The notes: a model not told the origin generated them from the sequence alone. 64,000 nucleotides of DNA from Marinobacter orientalis (GCF_004792665.1 NZ_SRZX01000001.1:310001-374000); one strand, 5' to 3'. Numbered from the stretch's first letter, positions 10,097-19,861 are shown. Numbers and translations are program-made.

Positions 10097-10112
10097 TACT
10101 CCCGCGGGGGTA
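10097..10112. promoter_or_regulatory. NarL-type 7-2-7 palindrome upstream of moaA
   Basis: TACTCCCGCGGGGGTA is two heptamers in inverted orientation separated by two bases, the arrangement bound by NarL (TACYYMT-N2-AKRRGTA). It lies about 90 bases before the moaA start, and narX and narL are in the same window. It is followed by no T run, so a terminator is unlikely. Confidence 0.5.
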
Positions 10113-10131
10113 TCGGATTTGACAGGCTGAT

Positions 10132-10159
10132 TTGCCATAATTGAGCTACGCTCTAAACT
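10132..10159 (+). promoter_or_regulatory. Possible sigma70-type promoter of moaA
   Basis: TTGCCA (10132-10137) and TAAACT (10154-10159) are separated by 16 bases. Transcription would begin near 10166, placing the upstream NarL palindrome at about -61. The intervening TTGACA at 10119 has no well-spaced -10. A tandem nonamer AGCTCATAC (10163-10180) lies in the leader. Confidence 0.35.
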
Positions 10160-10201
10160 AAAAGCTCATACAGCTCATACAGCAAAGGACAGGAATAACC
10201 C

Positions 10202-11194
10202 ATGCCCCACGCCAAGCTGACAGACCGTTTTGGCCGCACCGTCAACTATGTGCGCCTGTCCGTCACTGATCGCTGCGATTTCCGCTGCGTGTACTGTATG
10301 GCAGAGGATATGACCTTCCTTCCTCGCCAGCAGGTTCTGACCCTGGAAGAAATTGCCCGGGTTGCCCGTAATTTCGTGGATCTTGGCACTGAAAAGATTC
10401 GCCTTACCGGAGGGGAGCCGCTGGTTCGGAAGGACATTCTGGAGCTGGTCAACGAAATCGGCAGCTATGGGTTGGGGGACTTTGCCATGACCACCAATGG
10501 CAGCCAGTTGACCACCATGGCCGAACCCCTGCGCCGGGCCGGAATGCATCGCCTTAACATCAGTCTCGATTCTCTGGATGCTGAGAAATTCCAAGACATC
10601 ACCCGTACGGGCAGGCTCAGCCAGGTGCTGGATGGCATTGATGCCGCCCGCGAGGCCGGCTTCCGCGGCATCAAACTCAATACTGTGGTGATGAAAGGGC
10701 GCAACGACGAGGAAATCCCCGAGCTGATTGAATTTGCCCGTAAAAAGCAGATAGATATCAGCTTTATCGAGGAAATGCCCCTGGGCGAGATTTCCGAGCA
10801 CGATCGGGGGCTGGCTCTGTGTACCAGCGAAGAAGTGCGGGACATCATCCGCAGGCATCACGAACTGATTCCGGCCACCGAAGATTCCGGAGGCCCGGCC
10901 CGTTACTACCGGATGCCGGACAGCCCAACCAGGGTTGGCTTTATTTCTCCCCACTCCCACAATTTCTGTTCTACCTGCAACCGGGTACGGGTAACCGTCG
11001 AGGGCAGGCTCCTGCTATGCCTGGGTAACGAGCATTCCGTGGACCTTCGCCGTGTTCTGCGGGGTAACCCGGTAACAGACGACAAGCTCCGGGAGACCAT
11101 TATCAATGCCATGGACCTGAAGCCGGAGAAGCATCACTTTTCCACTAACGGGGATGTTCAGATTCTCCGGTTTATGAATATGACTGGTGGCTGA
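10202..11194 (+). CDS. moaA: GTP 3',8-cyclase MoaA (molybdenum cofactor biosynthesis)
   Basis: A 330-residue radical SAM enzyme. Cys25, Cys29 and Cys32 (CDFRCVYC) bind the SAM cluster; a second cluster is indicated by [11 protein letters not shown] plus a downstream Cys in LLLCLGN; and the chain ends in Gly-Gly as active MoaA does. It converts GTP to 3',8-cyclo-GTP, the first step of molybdopterin synthesis, needed by the nitrate reductase NarG encoded 14 kb away. AAGGACAGGA precedes the ATG. No other moa genes are adjacent, as for the extra moaA copy linked to nar genes in pseudomonads. A NarL-type palindrome upstream fits nitrate control. Confidence 0.93.
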   Translation: MPHAKLTDRFGRTVNYVRLSVTDRCDFRCVYCMAEDMTFLPRQQVLTLEEIARVARNFVDLGTEKIRLTGGEPLVRKDILELVNEIGSYGLGDFAMTTNGSQLTTMAEPLRRAGMHRLNISLDSLDAEKFQDITRTGRLSQVLDGIDAAREAGFRGIKLNTVVMKGRNDEEIPELIEFARKKQIDISFIEEMPLGEISEHDRGLALCTSEEVRDIIRRHHELIPATEDSGGPARYYRMPDSPTRVGFISPHSHNFCSTCNRVRVTVEGRLLLCLGNEHSVDLRRVLRGNPVTDDKLRETIINAMDLKPEKHHFSTNGDVQILRFMNMTGG

Positions 11195-11237
11195 GGGTCT
11201 GGGAGTCAACGCCTGGAACTTCCAGCTCGGAGTTAGT

Positions 11238-11345
11238 GCCCGGAGGTGGGTGAACCTTCCGGGATCGTCAAAATCATGGATGATTTTGTCGAGCGTACAT
11301 GGACGTATTCACAGCGTATCCCGGAAGGTTCACCCACCTCCGGGC
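11238..11345. repeat. Long inverted repeat with conserved loop, copy A
   Basis: Two perfect 28-base arms (11238-11265 and 11318-11345) flank a 52-base loop. Half of the loop (11291-11317, minus strand) matches the conserved core of copies C and D (ACGCTGTGAATACGTCCATG and onwards); the other half is replaced by its own small hairpin CAAAATCATGGATGATTTTG. It lies between the convergent moaA and nosL genes, where it could act as a bidirectional terminator, although it has no T tract. Confidence 0.85.
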
Positions 11346-11355
11346 TTATGTAACT

Positions 11356-11925
11356 TCAGTGTTCGTGGCCACCTTCCTGTTTGGCCATCTCCATGTTCTG
11401 ATGTGGCATATTCTGACTCATGTCCTGGGTCAGATGATCCATTGTCACATCTTTGAACGCGACAATTTCCCCTCCAAATTCATGTACGAAGTCTGTGGCC
11501 GATTCTTCACTGGCAAACGAAGCCAGAGTTGGCCCCATGGCTCCGGTGCGCTCGGACCCCACCACAAAGAAAGCCTCCCGGGCATCGATCAGGGCGGTGT
11601 CATCCGGGTGTTCCCAGTCGGTCTGTGCCATGTCGTGAACGTAGAGGGTGTGGTCCCGCCTGGCGTTTTCGGGCTGTAGTGCCCAGGAGAACATATCGCG
11701 GGTGGAGCAGAACTTGTGTACCTGCTGCTCGCGGGCGGTTATGGCTTCGCCCTTCGGGCCGGGGAAGCGGGTTATGGCCATGCCGCACACGTGACACTCA
11801 TCGCCGGATTCGATATGGACCGGGTCCGGCTTTTCGGTGAGTTGTTCTTCGGTTTCGGAGCAACCGGCCAGTAACAACGCAAACATCACCGCTGCGGACA
11901 AAACCTTGAAATTGACTGTAGCCAT
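11356..11925 (-). CDS. nosL: Copper chaperone lipoprotein NosL
   Basis: A 189-residue protein. The N-terminus MATVNFKVLSAAVMFALLLAGC has a lipobox ending in a lipidated cysteine, and CHVCGMAITRFPGPKGEAI is the NosL hallmark; the Cys and Met residues take part in Cu(I) binding in the family. NosL delivers copper for the CuZ site of N2O reductase in the periplasm, tethered to a membrane. I start at the ATG at 11925, which has GGAG seven bases upstream; an ATG four codons earlier is possible. The Met/His-rich tail (around MSQNMPHQNMEMAK) may bind more copper. It is the last gene of nosDFYL. Confidence 0.9.
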   Translation of the reverse strand: MATVNFKVLSAAVMFALLLAGCSETEEQLTEKPDPVHIESGDECHVCGMAITRFPGPKGEAITAREQQVHKFCSTRDMFSWALQPENARRDHTLYVHDMAQTDWEHPDDTALIDAREAFFVVGSERTGAMGPTLASFASEESATDFVHEFGGEIVAFKDVTMDHLTQDMSQNMPHQNMEMAKQEGGHEH

Positions 11926-11938
11926 GAAAATCTCCATG

Positions 11939-12769
11939 TCAGATTCGGCGGCTGCGGAACAGGGCCCAGGCAGCGGCGAGGGGGATAACAAACCAGAGCA
12001 CGAGGGCAAACCACAGCCCATTGGCGCCAATGGGAAGGTCTGCGCCGAGGCTCAGTACGCCGCTTAGCTGGGCGCCCTCGCCGAAGGCGACGATGTTGAG
12101 CAGGCGGTAAATGTCGGTGGGGTTGAGCATGAGCAGCCAGGGCAGCAGTTCGGGGCTGAGCTTGCCTTCACTCGCCACCAGAATGCCCAGCAGCATCAGA
12201 TCGAAGATCAGCACGAAGAAGAACCAGATGCCGAGGGCCATGCCGGCGGCTACGGGCTTTTCGCTGACTCGCACGCTGATCATGTAAGCCAGTGCAATAA
12301 AGCCCCAGCCCAGCAGGATGGTGGAGACGATAAACCGGAACATGGCGGCGGCCAGGGCACCAACGGCCACATCCTCGACCAGCAGGGCGATGGCGATGCC
12401 GGCGACGCCAAAACCGAGCAGCGTGGCAAACGCCAACGTCAGGCCATGGCCGAGAAATTTGCCGAACAGCAACTGCCCACGGCTGAGGGGATAGGTCATC
12501 AGCAGAAGCAGTGTGCCCCCTTCTTCTTCTCCCACAATGGCGTCATAGGCGAGCAGAAGCGCGATCAGGGGTATCAGGAAAATGCCCAGACTGGCCAGAC
12601 TGGCGATGGTGGCGGGTGTGGAAGCATAACCCACCTGCCCTGAAGCGGCCGCGCCAAACCAGGCGATGCCCAGTGCCAGCACGGCAAACACCAGGGCAAT
12701 GGCAATCAGCCAGCGATTGCGCAGGCTGTCACTGAGTTCCTTGCGAGCGATGGTCCAGATGCTGTTCAT
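11939..12769 (-). CDS. nosY: NosY, membrane subunit of the Nos ABC transporter
   Basis: A 276-residue protein with six predicted membrane segments and the ABC-2 type permease region EEEGGTLLLLMTYPLSRGQ near the first third. With the ATPase NosF and periplasmic NosD it forms a complex required to mature the CuZ cluster of N2O reductase; a sulfur species or copper handling has been proposed as its job. The start overlaps the nosF stop by four bases (ATGA). nosL begins 13 bases after its stop. The length matches the family. Confidence 0.92.
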   Translation of the reverse strand: MNSIWTIARKELSDSLRNRWLIAIALVFAVLALGIAWFGAAASGQVGYASTPATIASLASLGIFLIPLIALLLAYDAIVGEEEGGTLLLLMTYPLSRGQLLFGKFLGHGLTLAFATLLGFGVAGIAIALLVEDVAVGALAAAMFRFIVSTILLGWGFIALAYMISVRVSEKPVAAGMALGIWFFFVLIFDLMLLGILVASEGKLSPELLPWLLMLNPTDIYRLLNIVAFGEGAQLSGVLSLGADLPIGANGLWFALVLWFVIPLAAAWALFRSRRI

Positions 12770-13698
12770 TGGCCACCTCCACGGTGGGCCAGACCACCGG
12801 CGCCGATAAAGTGCACGTATACGTCCTCCAGAGTGGGCTGGTAAATGCCCAGGTCCTGAACCTCCCCGGAATTCAGCAGGGACTGAATCAGCGCCATTTT
12901 CTCCGACGGGCGTACGTCCACTTGCAGGCGGCCATCGTCCTTCTTGATGATCAGGCCGCTACCGGCAGAGGCGCCGGCAATGGCTTTTTCCAACGCCGAT
13001 GTACCATTGGCCGGCTCGATGGAAAGGGTCACCGGCATATTTGCCTGCCGACGCAGTGAGGCCAGATCGCCTACCGCCTTCACCGCGCCATCGGTAAGAA
13101 TCGCCGCGCGATCAATGTAGGGCTCTACTCCCGGAAGCACATGGGAACACAGCACAATACCGGTGCCTTCGTTACGCAGTCTGCGCAACAACCGGTACAG
13201 ATCCGCGGTTGCCACCGGGTCGAGTCCCACCGTAGGTTCGTCCAGCATCAGCAGTTTCGGTTTGCCAAGCAGTGCCTGGGCCAGCCCCAGACGCTGGCGC
13301 ATGCCCTTGGAGTAGGTTTTCACCCGTGCATTCATGGCATCACCAAGGCCTACCTGTTCCAGCAACTGCGGGACCTGGCTCAGGGGCGCCCCCTTGAGCC
13401 GGGCAAAGTGATTGAGGATTTCCCGACCGGTCAGCTGCGGGTAGAACATCACGTTTTCCGGCAGGTAGCCGATGTGCTGGCTGATGTGGGAATTACCCGC
13501 CTCACCGTCGAGCACCGACACCCTGCCCTGGGTCGGTGTCATCAAACCCAGGATCAGCTTGATGCTGGTGGTTTTGCCAGCGCCATTGTGACCAAACAGC
13601 CCGAGAATCTCCCCGGGTTCCAGGCGCAGATCAACGCCGTTCAGTACCAGTGCCTTGTCGTACCGGTAACTCACATTCTCAAGTCGGAAACAGCTCAT
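12766..13698 (-). CDS. nosF: NosF, ATPase subunit of the Nos ABC transporter
   Basis: A 310-residue ABC ATPase. The Walker A motif is GHNGAGKTTS, the ABC signature is YSKGMRQRLGLAQA and Walker B is LLMLDEPTVGLDP. A C-terminal extension of about 90 residues ending in the YQPTLEDVYVHF-type helix is common in ABC-2 ATPases. It powers NosY in assembly of N2O reductase. The ATG at 13698 overlaps the nosD stop by one base (TGATG), so translation is probably coupled; a longer open frame upstream would lie inside nosD and is not used. Confidence 0.92.
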   Translation of the reverse strand: MSCFRLENVSYRYDKALVLNGVDLRLEPGEILGLFGHNGAGKTTSIKLILGLMTPTQGRVSVLDGEAGNSHISQHIGYLPENVMFYPQLTGREILNHFARLKGAPLSQVPQLLEQVGLGDAMNARVKTYSKGMRQRLGLAQALLGKPKLLMLDEPTVGLDPVATADLYRLLRRLRNEGTGIVLCSHVLPGVEPYIDRAAILTDGAVKAVGDLASLRRQANMPVTLSIEPANGTSALEKAIAGASAGSGLIIKKDDGRLQVDVRPSEKMALIQSLLNSGEVQDLGIYQPTLEDVYVHFIGAGGLAHRGGGQ

Positions 13699-14963
13699 CA
13701 GGACTCCGGTTGCAGGGATTCGGGCCGGCTCATCAGCGGGTGGGAATCGCTGACACCGGCGGCTTTGACCACGGGAAACGCATCCTGCACCCAGCGCAGG
13801 GTATCTACAGCCGGGCTGAACATCAGCACCTTGGCTTCCGGGTAGGTCCACAGCAGGCGATCGACATTGTCGTTGGGCTCGTAGGGCACATCACCGATAC
13901 CATCCTGATTGCGATCCCACCCCAGATAATCACTCCAGTAGTTACCCTGCCCTTCCTTCGACCATTCCTGGGTACGGGTGGCCACATACTTCACCTGGCG
14001 CTGGTTATCCACAAAGGCATTACTGAACACCTCGTTTTCTTCCGAACCCGCGGTCAGATGAATACCGATATTGCTGTCGCGGAACACATTGTTCTCGAAG
14101 GTGTTGTACAGCGAGTTATAGATAAACACCGCCTTACCCTCGGCCCCGGAAATAGAAATTCCCGCCGTCTGGCCCTGAGAAACACCCGTTACCACATTAC
14201 CCCGCAACTCGGAGTTGGTAATGAAATTCATCAGAATGCCGTAATTCTCATCATTCTCGGACCGGTTGTTGATCACCGTGAGATACTTGCTCTGCATCAA
14301 TGCATACCCGGTCCGCGTGCCACGGGTGACATTGCCCTCCAGAAGATTGTGCATCGAATACATGTAATGAATGCCATAGCGCAGATCCGTCATCAGATTG
14401 TTACGGATCTCGTTGTTATTGGCAGTCTCAATATAAATCGCATCCCGGGTCTGACTTATGTCATTTCCCTCAACCAACGCCCCGGTGGTATTGAACAGAT
14501 GGATCCCGTTTCCCCGATCCTGCGACCGGGTACCAGCATCCCCACGGATGTGGTTATTACGAACCGTCACATCCCTGGTCCCGTCCAACCACACCCCGAA
14601 CGCCGCCCCCTGCAAGCGGTTATCCTCAACCACCGCCCCCCGGGCCTCCGGCGCCACAAAAATCCCCGCATCCAGCTCATTCAGATCATCCCCCCAGTTG
14701 CGCACCTCACAACCGGAAAACGTCACCTCCGCCGCCAGAATATCGATAGCGTTACCCTCACCACCGCCATCGATTACGGTGTCAGCATGACAGGACACCG
14801 TCACACCCGGCACGCGGATATCCAGCGGCGAGAGTTTCTCGGGGGGAAGCTCAAAGACAGCACCGGGCTCCAGTGCATCAAGCTGTTTTTGCAGATCCGC
14901 GTGGGCGGTCAGCGATAACAGAGCGACTGTCAGGGCCACTCCATAACGCAAAATTTGAATCAT
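13698..14963 (-). CDS. nosD: NosD, periplasmic beta-helix protein for N2O reductase maturation
   Basis: A 421-residue protein with a signal peptide (hydrophobic core ALTVALLSLTAHA) and repeated parallel beta-helix turns with N-rich rungs such as NNEIRNNLM, NLLEGNVTRG and NTFENNVFRD, the typical NosD/CASH fold. It functions in the periplasm with NosFY in CuZ assembly. The ATG at 14963 is preceded by AGAGAGAAG; a TTG one codon earlier is an alternative. A 232-base gap holding two hairpins separates it from nosZ, so nosDFYL may be expressed at a lower level than nosZ or from its own promoter. Confidence 0.92.
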   Translation of the reverse strand: MIQILRYGVALTVALLSLTAHADLQKQLDALEPGAVFELPPEKLSPLDIRVPGVTVSCHADTVIDGGGEGNAIDILAAEVTFSGCEVRNWGDDLNELDAGIFVAPEARGAVVEDNRLQGAAFGVWLDGTRDVTVRNNHIRGDAGTRSQDRGNGIHLFNTTGALVEGNDISQTRDAIYIETANNNEIRNNLMTDLRYGIHYMYSMHNLLEGNVTRGTRTGYALMQSKYLTVINNRSENDENYGILMNFITNSELRGNVVTGVSQGQTAGISISGAEGKAVFIYNSLYNTFENNVFRDSNIGIHLTAGSEENEVFSNAFVDNQRQVKYVATRTQEWSKEGQGNYWSDYLGWDRNQDGIGDVPYEPNDNVDRLLWTYPEAKVLMFSPAVDTLRWVQDAFPVVKAAGVSDSHPLMSRPESLQPES

Positions 14964-15017
14964 CAACTTCTCTCTAGGGAAGAAACATTAATAGGCCAGC
15001 ACCAAAAGTGCGGCAAT

Positions 15018-15125
15018 CCAAGTGGAGAGACCTTTCCAAAACTGTGCGGAGCCATGGATGGCGTAGCCCAAGCGTCACATGGATGTGCCGCAAGGAGCGT
15101 GTTTTGGAAAGGTCTCTCCACTTGG
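15018..15125. repeat. Long inverted repeat with conserved loop, copy B
   Basis: Perfect 25-base arms (15018-15042 and 15101-15125) flank a 58-base loop containing TGTGCGGAGCCATGGATGGC and the AAGCGT-ACATGGA element shared with copies C and D on the opposite strand. It lies in the nosZ-nosD intercistronic gap and would be transcribed with the nos genes. Confidence 0.87.
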
Positions 15126-15145
15126 GTTGCTACTCCCAACCCCAA

Positions 15146-15175
15146 GGCCGGGGCCTCAACCAAGAAGCCCCAGCC
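15146..15175 (-). terminator. Stem-loop after nosZ, possible attenuator or mRNA stabiliser
   Basis: On the minus strand, 21 bases after the nosZ stop, GGCTGGGGC and GCCCCGGCC pair (nine pairs including one G-U) around a 12-base loop. No T run follows, so it is a weak terminator at best; it may protect the nosZ 3' end or partly stop transcription before nosD. Confidence 0.4.
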
Positions 15176-15195
15176 CAGGATCAGTCAGCAGAAAA

Positions 15196-17085
15196 TCAGG
15201 CCTTTTCTACCAGCATGCGACCACCCATCTCCATGTGCAACGCATGACAGAACCAGTTGCAGTAGTACCAGTAAACCCCCGGCTTACCTGCCGTAAAGGT
15301 CACCGACGCAGTCTGCTGCGGGCTGATCTCCATGCTCACACCGTGGTTCACCATACAGAAGCCGTGCGTCACATCCTCAATCATGTCCAGATTGGTCACA
15401 TACACCGTAACCTCATCCCCTTCCCTGACTTTGAACTCCGTCAGCCCGAACTGCGGCGCCACGGAGGTCATGTAAACGCGCACCTTGTTGCCATCGCGGA
15501 CCACCTCATTGGCAGACTCAAGCGTCAGGCCATCCTTCTCCGCCTGCGCCTTGGCCTTGTCAAAGAGCGGATCATCGCGGTCGTAGATCTTCTTTGTCCT
15601 GATCTGATCACGGCGCACCAGAATACAGTCATGCGGTTCCGCAAACGCCGGGCCGTCATGAACCAGTTTCATCTCTTCGCCGGAAATATCAACCAGCTGA
15701 TCATTCTCGGGATGCAGCGGGCCTACCGGCAGGAAGCGGTCCTTGGAAAACTTCGACAGGACTACCAGCCACTTGCCATCTGCATCCCGCGACTCGGTCA
15801 GTGAGGCGTGGTTGTGACCGGGCTGGTAATGCACGTCCAGCTTCTGGCGGATGTAGTTAACGTCTTCACCGTTATAATGCCTGATGGCGTCAGCGACGTT
15901 CCACTTCACCACCTGACTGTCAATAAACAGCGTGGTGTAGGCGTTGCCACGACCATCATAGGTGGTGTGCAGCGGCCCAAGGCCCAGCTCCGGCTCTGCA
16001 ACGATGGTGTCGCGCAGCTCGATGTTGTCATCGAACAGGTCATCCAGCTTGTCGATCTGGATAACGGAGCAGGTCGGCGACAGCTTGCCGTTGGCAATAA
16101 AGTATTTGCCGTCCGGAGACGTATTGAGACCGTGTGGATTCTTTGGAACCGGGATGTAACGGGTAAATTCAGACTTGCCACGGCCATCGACTACCGGCAC
16201 TTTGGAATCACCAACGGTCTTGTGATTACCGGCGATAACGGCCCTTTCGATACGTTCAACATTGAACACCACAACCCAGTCGCGGTCGTTGCGCATGGTG
16301 CCAGCAAGCTCCGCCGCCTTTTCCGAGTTATAGCAGGTGGACGCGGCGTATTTGCCGGTGTAATCGGCGTCGGTGTTATCCAGGTTGCCGTCCACAATCA
16401 CCTGCCAGGCCACTTCCATGGAGTCCGCATCAACGGCGGTGAACATGGTGTAGCTGTTTTCCAGGCTGAAATCACTGCCGTCATTGGGGTGTGGAATGAC
16501 AAATTCCGCGTTACAGAACACGTACTTGGTACGGGGTACTTTCTGCAGCCGCAGCCCGTGAATCGCCTGTACGTTCGGGATGTGTGTAATTCTGTCCGTC
16601 TTCATGATATCCAGACGGATGCGGGCAATACGGCTGTTGGCCTTGTCGTTGATAAACAGGTATTTGCCGTCGTAACGCCCGTCTTCCATGGAGATGTGGG
16701 GATGGTGACAGTCACCGTTGAGGTACTGCCGGTCGCCCCCGAGAATCTCCTTGCTTTCATTGGTGATACCCCAGCCGGTGGCGGAATCCACATTGAAAAC
16801 CGGGATGCGCATCAGTTCACGCATGGATGGCACGCCAAGAACACGGACCTCACCCTGATGGCCACCACTCCAGAACCCGTAATATTCGTCCAGCTCGCCG
16901 GGGGCAACGTGGTACTTGTTCTTGGCATCCTTGACCGCAGCGGCCCATGACTCCCGCGTCATCACTGCGCCACCGAGGCCCGTAGCGCCTACGGCGCCTG
17001 CCAGCGCAGTTGCACCCAGGAATTTACGTCGGCTCAGGCCGCTCTCGTCCGGTGCATTGTTATCAAGTTCTTCTTTCTTTTTCAT
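15196..17085 (-). CDS. nosZ: Nitrous-oxide reductase NosZ
   Basis: A 629-residue periplasmic copper enzyme that reduces N2O to N2. The N-terminus has a Tat signal ([16 protein letters not shown]), marking this as the Tat-exported, clade I type. The seven-bladed propeller domain holds the CuZ histidines (for example GDCHHPH and HNHAS-like segments), and the C-terminal cupredoxin domain holds CuA with [12 protein letters not shown]. The ATG at 17085 has GGAG nine bases upstream; a TTG three codons earlier lacks this spacing. nosR is immediately upstream and the accessory genes are downstream. The length equals the family norm. Confidence 0.97.
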   Translation of the reverse strand: MKKKEELDNNAPDESGLSRRKFLGATALAGAVGATGLGGAVMTRESWAAAVKDAKNKYHVAPGELDEYYGFWSGGHQGEVRVLGVPSMRELMRIPVFNVDSATGWGITNESKEILGGDRQYLNGDCHHPHISMEDGRYDGKYLFINDKANSRIARIRLDIMKTDRITHIPNVQAIHGLRLQKVPRTKYVFCNAEFVIPHPNDGSDFSLENSYTMFTAVDADSMEVAWQVIVDGNLDNTDADYTGKYAASTCYNSEKAAELAGTMRNDRDWVVVFNVERIERAVIAGNHKTVGDSKVPVVDGRGKSEFTRYIPVPKNPHGLNTSPDGKYFIANGKLSPTCSVIQIDKLDDLFDDNIELRDTIVAEPELGLGPLHTTYDGRGNAYTTLFIDSQVVKWNVADAIRHYNGEDVNYIRQKLDVHYQPGHNHASLTESRDADGKWLVVLSKFSKDRFLPVGPLHPENDQLVDISGEEMKLVHDGPAFAEPHDCILVRRDQIRTKKIYDRDDPLFDKAKAQAEKDGLTLESANEVVRDGNKVRVYMTSVAPQFGLTEFKVREGDEVTVYVTNLDMIEDVTHGFCMVNHGVSMEISPQQTASVTFTAGKPGVYWYYCNWFCHALHMEMGGRMLVEKA

Positions 17086-17141
17086 AGCGTCCAACTCCGT
17101 TGTTGGTAATGGCGGTATTGCATTTCTTTTTACTGCTTTTC

Positions 17142-19301
17142 TTATGTCACCTGGGTGACCGGAATCTTTTCCGGATGACCCGGTGCATTATGACCACGGC
17201 GCTTACCGCGTCGCTTCACAATCAATGGCGGGCATTTATGGTCGTCGAAATAGGTCATCTGGCAGTCCAGGCAGTAGTGGCATTCCTGGTAATTGATGGT
17301 GCCGTCCGGATGGATCGCCTGAACCTCGCATTCGTGATCACACAACCGGCAGGGATTTCCACACTCCTTGCGACGCTTCAGCCAGTCAAACACTCTCAAC
17401 TTGGTTGGCAGCGCAAGTGCCGCGCCCAGAGGGCACATATAACGGCAGAAAACCTTGCGGGTGAACAGATTCACTACGATCAACAGCAGGGCGTAAGTAA
17501 CGAATGGCCAGCTGCGGTCAAAGCGCAAGGTGATGGCGGTCTTGAAGGGCTCTATTTCGGCCATTTTTTCTGCAGTGGCGAGGGAATCCAGCGAGACTCC
17601 GAACAGCACCAGCAGAACGATGTACTTGATGGCCCAGAGGCGTTCGTGAATGGCGAACGGAACGGTGTACTGGGGCACCTTGAGCTTGCGGGCAATTTCA
17701 TTCACCAGCTCCTGCAGCGCACCGAAGGGACAGAGCCAGCCACAGTAAACAGCCCGGCCCCAAAGCAGAACAATACCCGCGACCGTTGCCCAGAGAATGA
17801 ATATCACCGGGTCAACAAGGAATGTCTCCCACCGGAACCCGCTGATAAGACTGTTCACGAATGTCAGCACGTTGACGATCGACAGCTGCCCCAGGGCGTA
17901 CCAGCCAATAAAGAACAGGGTATAGGTCAGAAATGCATGGCGTATCCAGCGGGTTACCCTGGGCTTTTTGACCAGCCAGTCCTGGAAGAACAGGATAAAC
18001 ATCAGAACACCAATTCCGATACCCAGGACAACGATCTGGAACTGGCGCTGATACCACAGCTGCACCCACATGGGCTGGGTTTCCAGCCACTCTTCCTCGG
18101 TCAGCTGGGGCTCGGGCCGGGTGTAATACTGGTCCGGCAGCTGATACTCCAGCGGGAATAGCGCAAACTCGCTGTCCAGGGGGCCGGTCTGGCGCCTGAT
18201 GGAAAGTTCCAGCGACCAGGGCGCACCGGGGTCAAAGTTGTACTGCTGGCGAATGACGAAGATCGCCATTTCGGAGAAATCCGGCATACCCCCGGCATAA
18301 ACGTCGCTCAGGCGATAGAAGTCCAGATCGCGGAAATTGAAGGTATCGCCGAACTGGCGAATCTGGATGCGATCGAAAATACCACCACGTACGTAGCCAG
18401 AGCCCTTGAAGGAGTAGTCTCCGCTCGCCATTACCGCGATGGCGTGTTCACCCTCTTCCAACTCGGACATTAACCACTCGTACTGGCTTTCACCCAACAG
18501 GTTCTTACCGATGGTGGGCACATTCAGATAGCCGGTGTAAAGATCGATCAGTGCCTCGTCGCGCTCACCCGGCGCGGCTTCTTCGATGCCTTCCGCTTCC
18601 GTTCCCTCGAAGGCATCGTCCACTTGTCCCCGGGTCACCAGTAACCGGCGTATCGAGCCGTCCCCGGTCAGCTCTTCCCAGCTCTTGTCCTGGAATTCAC
18701 CGGTCCGGAGTTCCGCCATCGGTGGCCGGGAATCGCTGCCACCTTTGACCATCCCGAGCTCGGCACCGACCCGGTGAGCTGTTTTCATGATGACCTCGTT
18801 GATCACCATCACCGTCACCGTGGCACCCGAAAGCCCATCCACCGCAGTACGGCGCTCGGTTGATTTACCGCCCACCGTGACTCTCTGGTCTGCCTTGAGG
18901 CCGACGTACTGGTCGGTGAATTCATGCATCTTGATTTCGGGAATGCCGATCAGAAGAATCGGCTCATCGTGGTGTATCACCCGCGCGCCGTGGATTTCGC
19001 CCTCGGTGTCGAGTACAACCACGGCGTTCAGGGGTTTGCCGGAATAGGCAGGCGTCTGCACAAAGTCCAGGGTCTGATAGGCGTAACCCAGAAGCTCATC
19101 TCCGCTGCGGAGTTCCTGGATTGCGCGGTTGTCCTCCCGCGCAGAGATGTCGTCCACAGAGGGGAAGGCCTTCTGGATCACCTGACGGGCGGCAAGAGGC
19201 TCGTATTCCTGAGGAGCTGCTGCCACGGCTGACGTCCAGGGAACCACTGCGAAACAGAACAGACCGATAATCGATATGGCAGCACGCTGGATAAAACTCA
19301 C
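17142..19301 (-). CDS. nosR: NosR, membrane flavin/iron-sulfur protein for N2O reduction
   Basis: A 719-residue polytopic protein. After a signal sequence comes a periplasmic FMN-binding domain with the flavinylation motif SGATVT, then membrane segments, two CxxxCP motifs (CGWLCPFG and CRYMCPLG) and a cytoplasmic ferredoxin-like end with [12 protein letters not shown] and CHYCLDC. NosR sustains NosZ activity, probably by passing quinol electrons to it, and supports nosZ expression. I prefer the GTG at 19301 because AGGGGG lies just before it; the ATG at 19325 has no clear ribosome site. An FNR/DNR-type promoter lies upstream. The stop is 56 bases before the nosZ start. Confidence 0.94.
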   Translation of the reverse strand: MSFIQRAAISIIGLFCFAVVPWTSAVAAAPQEYEPLAARQVIQKAFPSVDDISAREDNRAIQELRSGDELLGYAYQTLDFVQTPAYSGKPLNAVVVLDTEGEIHGARVIHHDEPILLIGIPEIKMHEFTDQYVGLKADQRVTVGGKSTERRTAVDGLSGATVTVMVINEVIMKTAHRVGAELGMVKGGSDSRPPMAELRTGEFQDKSWEELTGDGSIRRLLVTRGQVDDAFEGTEAEGIEEAAPGERDEALIDLYTGYLNVPTIGKNLLGESQYEWLMSELEEGEHAIAVMASGDYSFKGSGYVRGGIFDRIQIRQFGDTFNFRDLDFYRLSDVYAGGMPDFSEMAIFVIRQQYNFDPGAPWSLELSIRRQTGPLDSEFALFPLEYQLPDQYYTRPEPQLTEEEWLETQPMWVQLWYQRQFQIVVLGIGIGVLMFILFFQDWLVKKPRVTRWIRHAFLTYTLFFIGWYALGQLSIVNVLTFVNSLISGFRWETFLVDPVIFILWATVAGIVLLWGRAVYCGWLCPFGALQELVNEIARKLKVPQYTVPFAIHERLWAIKYIVLLVLFGVSLDSLATAEKMAEIEPFKTAITLRFDRSWPFVTYALLLIVVNLFTRKVFCRYMCPLGAALALPTKLRVFDWLKRRKECGNPCRLCDHECEVQAIHPDGTINYQECHYCLDCQMTYFDDHKCPPLIVKRRGKRRGHNAPGHPEKIPVTQVT

Positions 19302-19422
19302 GACACCCCCTGGGGATAACTGCATGAAAAAGAAGACTGGCGCTGCGGAAATACTATTAGCCTGGCGCTCCGGGATATTTGATATTTCTCACTGGTGGCG
19401 GGCTGCCATGCGAAAAACTGTC

Positions 19423-19463
19423 TATATAACAAAAACTTCAGATGAATTCTTGAGATCGATCAA
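19423..19463 (-). promoter_or_regulatory. FNR/DNR-type class II promoter of nosR
   Basis: TTGAGATCGATCAA (19450-19463) matches the TTGAT-N4-ATCAA consensus at nine of ten positions. With its centre at -41.5, the minus-strand hexamer TATATA (19423-19428) falls at about -13 to -8, the spacing of activator-dependent class II promoters; transcription would start near 19415. The regulator encoded next door (dnr) has the matching recognition helix. The box overlaps the stop codon of the upstream gene. Confidence 0.7.
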
Positions 19464-19861
19464 CCCAGATCGACAGCCTGGCCATTCCTGTTCAAGGGCA
19501 GATAATTTCCAAGGTGGCCCAGCCGGATAGACTCCACCATCATGGTGAGCGGTTGTTGTGCTTCGTCAGAGGAAGGCTTCATACCACCACGGCCGGACAT
19601 GGCGGCAACAAAGACCATATCCCAGTCCTGGCCTGTCTGGCGCGACTCTTCAACAAGCGCACTGAAGTCGCTGACCTCATCAGGTGACTTGTCCACGCAA
19701 ATCACTGGGGTCAGGGCGCCCCCTTCTCCGTTGGCAAAGGCAGCCTTTTCGGCCTCCGACGCATCGTCCGGTAATTCGGCGCGGCAGAATACGAACAGCA
19801 GGCGCTGTGGTGCGGGCTCGGCATCAGCGGCTTTGAGCAAATCGGTGTAGCTTGAGATCAT
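19460..19861 (-). CDS. Conserved protein of unknown function between dnr and nosR
   Basis: A 133-residue, acidic, soluble protein with no signal peptide or membrane segment. It begins MISSYTDLLKAADAEPAPQRLLFVF and contains EGGALTPVICVDK, a pattern I associate with small proteins in pseudomonads and relatives that are sometimes labelled ribonucleotide reductase subunit alpha; nothing in the sequence supports that enzymatic label. It starts 22 bases after dnr and is probably cotranscribed with it. The C-terminal part MVESIRLGHLGNYLPLNRNG looks conserved. A role in denitrification control is suggested only by position. Confidence 0.72.
   Translation of the reverse strand: MISSYTDLLKAADAEPAPQRLLFVFCRAELPDDASEAEKAAFANGEGGALTPVICVDKSPDEVSDFSALVEESRQTGQDWDMVFVAAMSGRGGMKPSSDEAQQPLTMMVESIRLGHLGNYLPLNRNGQAVDLG

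Noticed and set aside
10163..10180. Tandem nonamer AGCTCATAC in the moaA leader as a regulatory repeat
   Set aside because: Only two copies with no matching element elsewhere; likely a chance or simple duplication.
10096..10200. Molybdenum-cofactor riboswitch in the moaA leader
   Set aside because: The only strong palindrome fits NarL heptamers and lies upstream of the likely transcription start; I could not trace the multi-helix riboswitch core.
11238..11345. Long hairpins as ordinary intrinsic terminators
   Set aside because: The stems are 25-30 pairs with a large conserved loop and no following T run, unlike the true terminator at 48118-48151.
19460..19861. Annotation as ribonucleotide reductase alpha subunit
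   Set aside because: At 133 residues it has none of the catalytic cysteines or barrel motifs of ribonucleotide reductase; the label seems to be an inherited database name.
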